From assembly GCA_938040055.1 (NCBI GenBank), contig CALHWY010000030.1, forward strand, positions 1-64,000: 64,000 nt of DNA, read 5' to 3'. Shown here piece after piece: positions 44,901 through 52,100 of the stretch (positions are counted from its first letter, which is position 1; each line of letters opens with the position of its first letter). Under the pieces are notes generated by a model. The model had not been told where the DNA came from, did no database searches, and saw nothing but the letters and a program-made list of their open reading frames with translations. The DNA is from an uncultured Endomicrobiia bacterium (GTDB lineage Bacteria; Elusimicrobiota; Endomicrobiia; Endomicrobiales; Endomicrobiaceae). Position numbers and translations under genes: made by a program.

Positions 44901-46119
44901 GGTAGGGACGGATGTTTTTGAAAAAGCGTTTTTTGAAGATTCGAACATAGCGCAAATTTATCAAAAAACCAAAAACGAATTTCATTCGGCGGTTCTTGAG
45001 GGAAATGAAGAACTGGCAAATAAAAAAGCGGAAATTATAAATAAACTGATTGACTCCTATGACAATCCTGCGCTGAAAGACAAGGTTGAAAGCATGGCCG
45101 GGAAAGATAAACTCCAGGCCGTAAGAAGTTCTGCCGTAGGAGAAGACAATGTTTTTTTTGCCGCCGCCGGAATCGGAGAATCTTTCTTGGAAGTGCCGTA
45201 TGATCAGATTTACTACAGAGTGAAAGACGTATGGAAATCATTTTTCGGAGTAAGAAGCATTAAGTATATGATCGCAAGCGGACAGATATTGAATCCCGCC
45301 GTTTTAAGCCAGGATATGGCGGAAAACGTCCAAAAGGCCGGAGTTGTTTTTTCCAAAGACGGAGCGGGCGACTGCGCTATTGAGGCGGTGTGGGGCATAG
45401 GAGAGGGGCTTGTATCGGGAAAAATCGAACCCGACCATGTCTGCGTTCATCCTGGAGTTGAAGGCGCGGTAATTTATAAGAAAGCTTCGGGAAATATTAA
45501 AAAAATCGCGGCTGACGCTGAAAAAGGCGGAGTCAGGACAGAAAGACTTGCGGATGCTGAACTTAACAAAAGAGTTCTCGGAAAGAAAGAAATAGAAAAA
45601 CTCGACGAATTGCAGCGTAAGCTTGAAGAGGACGCCGGATATCCGGTAGATGTGGAATTTGCAATCGGCAAAGACGGCAGGATATATATCTTGCAAAGGC
45701 GGGCCGTGACGACTTTTAACAATTCTTTCGCCGCGGCGGAACCCGGACAGTCCGTAACTTTTACTTTAAAAGACGTTTCCGGGATGAAAGATCATTTTGC
45801 CGTAGTCGCCCATCCCGTTTTTGACGAAACTCCCGTGCCCGTATACAGAGGCGGTATCAAGAAAGGAGTGAGCGAATTCTATATAGACGTCAAATACGCG
45901 GCTTATGCAGAAGCTATCCTGGAAGCTTTTGCCGAAAAACTGAATAATGACGGAGTTTTGAGAGAACGCTTCAATGCTCCTCTGGCTGCCGCTCAAAGGG
46001 CGGCGGAAGGCGAAATCGGAATTTTGCCGGTAAATTATTTCGATCCTTTAGAAAACGAAATCCGCGGCGGCGGTCCCGTGTCCGTAAAAACGAACAGGGA
46101 TCTTTTGGCCGCGGCATAA
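38950..46119 (+). CDS. Giant multidomain protein A: TraB/ChaN-like, CPBP protease, phosphohistidine and ATP-grasp domains
   Basis: 2389 residues, GTG start with GAAGGAGA. Order: signal/anchor (about 13-35); TraB/ChaN-like domain (about 60-520) with NIQDLHCHGEVQ, GVYLEGASGG and ITGGFHSKGLE; CPBP intramembrane protease core with AEEILFRYLPFE (671), FFTVLH (713) and LMHAANN (768), so all three motif groups are intact; helical region; a middle domain (about 1163-1320, LINAIHQT, HSVDVMFDF, KLASQLAALGFDITE); swivel domain TTGGGRLSHANITARE with putative phosphohistidine H1642; C-terminal PPDK_N ATP-grasp (about 1950-2260) with VRSSAVGED, GIGEGLVSG and VDVEFAIGKDGRIYILQRRA. No PEP/pyruvate barrel follows. 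The order resembles glucan water dikinase. The acceptor is unknown. Fourteen bases separate it from its paralogue. Confidence 0.85.
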   Translation: MLKNKRPVLNKITAAFTAASMLASMAVFPVDSAAQKLDNAGIFIIPASYGKVTSAGYFGKGDIIINIQDLHCHGEVQRNIAGILGYIDSLRGLDGVYLEGASGGADTGLISVLRKSELGAAAVEKLVDGGYLDGTEYYAAVSGKTGFIKGLEDGKIYKRNIELLNEIINLGAEIESVTARLMHEIKPVRRAYANGDVKKLSRLVKKFEKKTIGAGEFYSRLAKMGKEAGIDVESKYKNINAYASLPQSAKINVSGAARQFSVFISKAKDLIAYAKYSELAERSGGFSRLEDISGELAEIDRRYNITGSNGLHYLSGFFKYLEFNRQVNPMEFAKEEKALKDELFSACARSVYEREVLFLNGFIPTIKGYFSANITAEELETFNADFKKFRKLWCSYFPENTAKKLDKYARMLNEYHENNLKRDRIFYGAVGGSPASGKEAYTGKEALRKIESEIGNADMKVIITGGFHSKGLEKLFAEEKINYIIVTPNITADAKEAYDIYINTVKGYRNIIKNTINTKPFMSEALNESMPKLVAAAYGCIKSDSSLFYGLSEKEKISGLVDFIEKFAAEHKKTAVGEVDLGRLSIDKFSGREMSFSAEYKNKKTGETSAVKTYRVRDGKIIDADINDEARRKTGVAARKVEPFSVLNAMFKDASSRGYKIFTAFVAPVAEEILFRYLPFELIAAYAEGTPSFVFFAAAALFVTGAAFFTVLHDRIDKISAKAGRHIVKRDMKRIFVSSGFLTAAYLLISFAFPGMPFLALGSTVLMHAANNILSLKNKTDNPVLSLFYSGSTAKRKKAEEFFDEKADAFIEEVKSMQDLQISHYGGAPWSLRGEMKNEFGALVEKFERVLKMRTDEKYEKAAQTLNEFYNFSSRLADDVKAFENFYKFKIDLLKAMLPLSALVYRSGTSEPLARTVFKDAVECFSGIYLSFSVLVFPVAEIYEFDKDLSFEFAGMLYEEKPFGNYSSRKLSRPSVRSFEEAREQMPYPLKIMVRDEDIEEYYANIGIDIFKKSVSLPYLPPLYRILAKLPPSLRRGENYAGKEVIFKMTKRNPKAADRSLGEKFDYYRQLLENNALALSELNGSGDSAVEDSIVFVEKMTENFKKIDLAFGSAAEKSLNRIKKTIAGGITPEMSARHKTLGGGWSIYEMKSIEDINRLHTLINAIHQTAVARFMKLRNVTDDKDDAQIYLEDPEKKLSVTVNDFSQKEPSREVLDFLAKIAQLGDKYDRFSFLGKDGVLIWSKKIGAHSVDVMFDFNNLEDGVRVRYTESEPNSGNALRAIKLASQLAALGFDITEFNQGTIYNFSAVGMLGEDEKLNAGEKYAEFFTGINRIFDNTKDEDKGFGGVSGGSIPRLSPDDFKAASSDLEYFIGRLSGLPEVITGLIKYFVKTDISEIRRNAGYEGMDEVYDYLAIEKADRSPHEIVRRFADGRLIVDKKTGELKPAAGYDPMQKIIRALKKNADPSFEQAGLLNFIDYEKLNFSPAGYIGNMLALNGALKVKDGFISVSAVTDRQRTGLKCADTEFVSFDGTRRALSYAELLSKLQEEGYNVSGETEISLYEKEMIIKELKKTAVMLKNSREIAGFGVSSGPGGYVSGRIVYKKENIRQDGIWIANFMTPDDIGDIDKARGIITTGGGRLSHANITAREKKKPAVVIKEKWRDNKIEARFYGASRDVKKKDGEALYETLGLKENIMVLEEGSRVLINGETGSVLVFNDIDGAVVDELQSAVDARDARKIRSLLEAHAGDQNISAMIEFIYFQSLGKKELEPVIKTLFDIDAGGFLQEKISELNGAYAAEILERANSVLANIKETGNAGTALKLIAEAEKELRRISGPDTLGIAGAVKKELSALKKQKQKTYFRFVREFSLRVKKLAGKKELSRKELNESAKLIDIAAVWRNFENPAIEANINELRRKTDAYAARGLSGENAGEIMERGVKSLREIGFYEINSFGSKAAHLAKLHSFAKDNAFADAGIGVPEGFAVGTDVFEKAFFEDSNIAQIYQKTKNEFHSAVLEGNEELANKKAEIINKLIDSYDNPALKDKVESMAGKDKLQAVRSSAVGEDNVFFAAAGIGESFLEVPYDQIYYRVKDVWKSFFGVRSIKYMIASGQILNPAVLSQDMAENVQKAGVVFSKDGAGDCAIEAVWGIGEGLVSGKIEPDHVCVHPGVEGAVIYKKASGNIKKIAADAEKGGVRTERLADAELNKRVLGKKEIEKLDELQRKLEEDAGYPVDVEFAIGKDGRIYILQRRAVTTFNNSFAAAEPGQSVTFTLKDVSGMKDHFAVVAHPVFDETPVPVYRGGIKKGVSEFYIDVKYAAYAEAILEAFAEKLNNDGVLRERFNAPLAAAQRAAEGEIGILPVNYFDPLENEIRGGGPVSVKTNRDLLAAA

Positions 46120-46133
46120 TAATGGGGAACATT

Positions 46134-49100
46134 ATGGAAAAATTTTTATTCAAACTTTGTCTGCGCTTAAAAGATTTTAAAAAAGCGGTTTCGGTTTTTA
46201 TCTGTCTGAGCCTTTTGATTTCTTCCGTTTTTGTTCCCGAACCGGCGCATGCTTCGGCGGAGGAAAATTTTGCCGCGGACTTCAGAATTCCCGCGTCCAT
46301 GGGCAGAATCGTCGCTGAAAAATATTTCGGCGGCGATGAGATAATAGTCAATATTCAGGATTTGCACTGTCATGGGGAAACGCAGAAAAATATATGCAAA
46401 ATTCTGGGTTTCCTGGACGAAAAATACGGGCTTGACGGCGTTTTTCTCGAAGGCGCGGCCGGAGAAATCGATACGGGCCTTTTGTCGGAGCTCGCCTCTA
46501 CGGAAATCGGAAAAAATACGGTTGAAAAACTTTGCGAGTCCGGTTATCTCGGCGGCGCGGAATATTATGCAGCTTTAAATAAAAAAGACAAATTTATAAA
46601 AGGCATAGAAGATAAAACCCTTTATGACAGGAATATAGCCCTTTTAAATAAAATTATGGCGGTAAAACCTGAAGTCAGCGAAATTTGCGATTCTCTTATC
46701 GGCGAAATGCTGACCGTCAAAAGAGATTACGGCAATAAAGATACCAGAAGATTGGACAGTCTTATATCAAAGTTCAATAAAAACAAAATAAAGTCCGAAA
46801 AATATTATCCCGCTCTTATAAAAACGGCCTCTTCTTTGGGGTTTGACACAGACGATTATCCGGCTATCAAGGCATATTCCGAGTCTTTGAAAAAATCAAA
46901 AAGCATAAACAGCGAAAAAACGCGTTTCCAGTTCGGCGTTTTCTTTTCCGAACTTAAAAATAAAATTCCTTACAAAGAATATACCCGGCTTTCTCAAAAA
47001 AGCGCTTCATTCGCCAATATTGAAGACATATCCAGCGAACTGGCGGACTACGACGCGAAATATTCCATTTGCGAGAAAGCGGGGCTTTCGCATTTGAAAA
47101 ACTTTTTAAATTATCTGCAATTCAGCGATAAAGTAAATCCCGTGGAGCTTATACGGGAGGAAAAAAATATCAAAGAGGACCTTTACTCGGCTCTCGGGAA
47201 AACCAAATATGAAAGAGAAGTGTTTTTTCTTTTTGATTTTATTCCTTCCGTACAGGGATATTTTACGGCCGATATTACCGCCGAAGAACTGGAATTTTTT
47301 AGAAGTAATTTTGCCAGATTTGAAAGGATATGGTGTTCGTATTTCGCGCAAAATACGGCTGAAAAACTTTCCCCTTATGCCGATATGCTTTCCGAATATC
47401 ATGACAATAACGTCAAAAGAGATGCGGTCTTTGCGGATTTCCTGCTTAAAAACAGCCGGCGTCCCGATTTTGCGAAAACCGCCGCGAAAAAGAATATAAA
47501 AGCAGTCATAACCGGCGGTTTCCACAGCGGCGGTCTTGAAAAAATATTTAGCGACAATAAAATATCCTATGTCACGATAATGCCAAAAGTTACGTCCGGC
47601 ATTGAGGAAGCCCGCGGCATATATGCAGACACGATAAAAAGTTATTCGTCCATAGCCGCAAGCGCTATCAACATAAAGCCTTTTATGTCGGAACGGATAA
47701 ACGAAAGTCTTCCTAAAGTCATAAGCGGGGCGTTTTCCGCTCTTTCAAACATCTCTTTTGCGGATAATGACGCAAAAAAGACGCAATTGTATGAATTCGT
47801 GCAGAAAGAGTTTATAAATAAACGTTCCGGAGACGACATTGTCGTTTCAAAATGGGAAATAGACGCTTTTAAAGACGGAAAGATGACGGTTTCCGTCGTA
47901 TACAAAAATAAAACCGGCGGCAACGAAATTCCGGCAAGGTATGAATTTTCCGGAAATAAATTCAGGACGCTTTCCGGCGAAAGCGGCGGGGAAACTCGCT
48001 GGCGGGGAAAAAGGCTTTTGTCGATGCCCGACGGTTTTTTTAAGAATGCTAAAACCCCGTTCTATAAATTTTATACGGTAATAGCCGCGCCGGTTATTGA
48101 AGAAGCCGTATTCAGGTTTCTTCCTTTCGTTTTGGCGGGAGCGTTTTTTTCAAATCCCGTTTCATTTGTTCCGGCGGCGGTTACCGTGGCGACCGGAGTT
48201 TTTCTCTTCACTTTTTTGCACAATATCAAAAATAAATCCGCAAACGTAAATTTTTATTTTTCCGACCCGCGGATGAGATATATTTTCTTTTCTTCAATAT
48301 TTCTGACGGCCGTTTTTCTGATAACCGCTGCGGCGGCGGCTCCTTTCGCGGCTTACGGCGTCAGCGTTTTGGCGCATGTTCTTAATAATGCTTTTGTCCT
48401 GTCGGGAAAACTCAGAGGATTTGTTTTAAACGCGGCTGAAAAAGCCCCGAAAGAGGCGGCTCTTGAAAATTATGACGATATGGTTGAGGAATTGGAATAT
48501 CTGGTAAACGGGAAAACATACGGAAATTATTCCGGCTCATGGGAAGTGGCGGATGAACTCAAAGCGCGTTTTAACGCGGTCGTGGAAAAACTCAGGGAGG
48601 CCGGCGGCATGCCCGTCGATGAAAAATATGCGGCCGCCGCGCGGCAGATTAACGAATTATACAGGCTGCTTTTGACGGAAGAGCTCAAAGCCGGAAATGA
48701 ATATTACGGCGTTTTTCTGGCGGATATGCGCAAAGCTTTGGAAAAAGCCGGAAAATATGTCAGATACGAGGAAACGGGCGAGACTGTTTATGATGAGATT
48801 TCCGCAACCGTGTTTGACGTTCTTAGCAAAGAACTTGGAAATGCCCTCCGCGGGTTGCAATACAGAGATGAAAAAAACAATGCGGTTCTCAGGGATGCGG
48901 AAAGCAAAATGGATTCTCTTACGGAAGATATGTCCGCCGCGCAAAAGAAAGCCGTAGTGCGCGGCGTCCTTGAACAACTGGCGCCTTTCATTGAAAAAGA
49001 TAATAAAAATTCCGGCAAATATACCGGAGATGTAAACATTAAATTTATGCAGCTTTCTCTGTATTTTGAAGACGGCTCCGAAGCGGAAGATTCTTTGTTT

Positions 49101-52100
49101 TCGAGATTTTTGAAGTCTTTTGACGAAAGATGGGAATCTAACGAAAAGTATAAAAACGCTTCGCCGGAGCATCACAATGACAACAATATTTCAAACTGGG
49201 AATCGGACTTAAGAACGAAAATGGTTGCTTTTTTCTCCCTGATGTATCCTTTTTCCACAAAATACGCTTTTAAAATCATACGCTCGCTTTACCGCTATAA
49301 ATATATCAATAATGAGAAAATCCCTTACGGGGCGAAAGAATTGGTTTTAAGCAGATACGGCGAAACAAAAAAATATTTTCTTTCCATAGCCAGGGACGGA
49401 GTCGACGCCGAGCTTGCGGACGGTTTGTCCGAGACAGTGAAAAAATTGAAAAAAATAAATTTTTCGGACACCGAAGACGAAAAACAGAGAAAAGAATCCG
49501 TGAAAGAGCTGGAGTTTTTAACGGACAAGATAAATGATACGACCATGATTCTTGCCGAACGCCAGGTTCTTATTCTGCTGACTCTCGCGCTGAAATTAGT
49601 CAGGGAAAATAACGCGCAGTGGGCGGTTTTGGCGGACGCGGTCGCGCCGGTTTTAAAGAGTTCGGTTCATAAAAGAAAGGAGATAATAACGGAAGATATC
49701 ATAAAACGCCTGCAAGAGATCGGAGAAGCGGTAAATATTGAGGAAGACGAATTTATGAATTCTTTTGTTCCTTTAACTGCGCGCATAATAGCCGGTTCCC
49801 ATCGCAAATCCGAAACAAATAAGCAGATCAGGAAAACTTTGTATGAAACCGCTAAAAAACTGTATGAAAAATCGGTTGAAAAAGAATCGGCCGAATTAAA
49901 CGGAAAAGCTTTTAAAGTTTTGGAAACCGTCGCCGCCAATGCTCCCGGCAGCGCGGAAATAATGTCCGATATGTTCAGGGATTTCGGCGTCAATGCCGAT
50001 ACTCTTAATTTGTGCGTGGATTCCTGCCGCAAAGCTGAAATACGCGAATTTGTTTTTTTCTTTCCGGAAAATGATGAAAAAATCGTTTATTCCGAAAATA
50101 CCGTGGAAATAATTATGCGGGCGGCGGATATCGCCGATCTTTCGGGAATAATAAAAAACGCCTGCGGCAGCGGCGCGCAAAACGGTACAAAGCTGGCCGG
50201 AGCGCTTATTGACGGACTTTACTCTTTGGCGCAGAACGATTCCGCGCATATGCCCGTGCGCATAAGGGCGGCCAGACTTTTGGGACGCACGGCGCAAAAG
50301 GCCCAGACGGAATTTGCCGAAAAACTTGATACGCTGAGAATAAACGGGCTTTTTCACTCTCTGGAAATGTTATCCGAGGTGGCCGCGCCTTACGTATATA
50401 TCGGCAAACCGGACACTGGCCGCGGTCTGTTTGCCGAAAAGGATTATATGTCTGTTTTTAACTATACTCGGATTCTTAAACATATCCCCGAGGAGATGTT
50501 ATCGGAGTGGAAGATTTTTTTCAAAAATCCCGTTTTCTTGGACGTAAAAGGCGTTACGGATAAAAACAATGAAAAAATCAAAGCGATAGCCGAGGAATTT
50601 GAGAAGCTTCAGGAAGTTCTGAAATTCAATTTTCTCGCTTTGGAGGCGGCGTCCAAGCTGACCGTAAAATCTCCCGTGAGAGATTTTGAGAATATAATGT
50701 TTAATATTTCAAAGATGGCGGAAAGCCTCACCAAAATAAATGAAGGACACGGACAAGCGGGTATGAGGGCGATAGAAAAGATTATGGACGAGATCCGCAG
50801 CGGGGACGGTTTGAACGAGCAGTTTATCAAACGGCAGAATACCATCGGAAAATGGGATGAAGACAAAATAGATCAGATTGACGGTATTAATACATTAATC
50901 AACGCCATACACCAGACAAGCATATCCGATTTTAAAAAACAGATAGCGAACTTGCAGAAAATGAACGATGAAGACGTGCGTACCGTGACAGCCTCCGGTT
51001 ACAACAAGGACGAAGCGAGCAGAGAGAACGTGAAAATAGTCGGTTACGATCTGTCCGGAGAAAAGCATATTAACAGAGACGTAAAAAACTTTTTTATAAA
51101 ACTTGCCGAAGGGAATGTTTCGATAGATAATTTTATTTTCAAAGAAGCTTTGGTAGTATGGAGCACGCGCCTTTTTGCTCACAGCGTGGACATATTTTTC
51201 AATTTCGGGGAAAACGACCGGGGTATGACCGTATATTACCATGAAGGCGGCAGAAGCACGGGAAACTCGGCAAGAGTCATATATTTCGAAAAAGTTTTGA
51301 AAAAGCTCGGATTTCAGGTGGAAGCCGACTCAAGAACGGACATAAATCTTCCCGGAACATGCGGGCTTAAGGCGGTTTTAAATAAAAATGCCGGGCTTAA
51401 CGATTCGATGGATTTGGTTGGCATCGCCGGCAAAACGATAATGCTTTTTAAACATTCCACGAATCTTGATATGCAGCTTGAAGACGAGGTTTTTGACAGA
51501 TACGCGCGCAATTTTTCAGAGGAAATTCTTGAACGGCTTGTCGAGAAATTTATGGCGGGAGAAATCTGGTACGGATACAATTACATTCCGAACGGGAGGA
51601 CCGCTTTCACAAAAGACGTGCAAGACAGGGTTCCTGCGGAAAGTTTAGACTATGTAAATGGCACTTTTAACGGAATTCTGCAATATTTGGGGCTGCCGCT
51701 TATAAAAACGCACGGTTACAGAAGAGAAAAGCTTACTCAAAGCATGATAGACAAATATTTAAACCGGGAAATAGAAAGAGCGTATATTGAAGGCAGAATA
51801 ATCGTCAATAAGGACGGCATGCTTGCGCCGGAGGAAAATTACGATATTATTAATTCTTTCGTGTCTTCCGTAATGAATTCGCAAGAGAATGAAAACGAGG
51901 CTGTCAGGCAAAGCAAAACCATAAATCTTGCGGGCAAGCGCAAATTCAATTACAGAACTCTGGGTTTTGTCGGCAGCTATATGTTTGTCAGCGGAGTATA
52001 CCGGACGCCTTCCGGAAACATATTTATACAAGGTTTGATGAACCCCTCGACCGGCCGCGTCAAATACGCTTTTAGCGAATATGTAGGAGAAGACGGAAGA

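Noticed and set aside
38950..46119. PEP synthase annotation for giant A
   Set aside because: Domain order is reversed and the PEP/pyruvate-binding barrel is missing, so the name would mislead.
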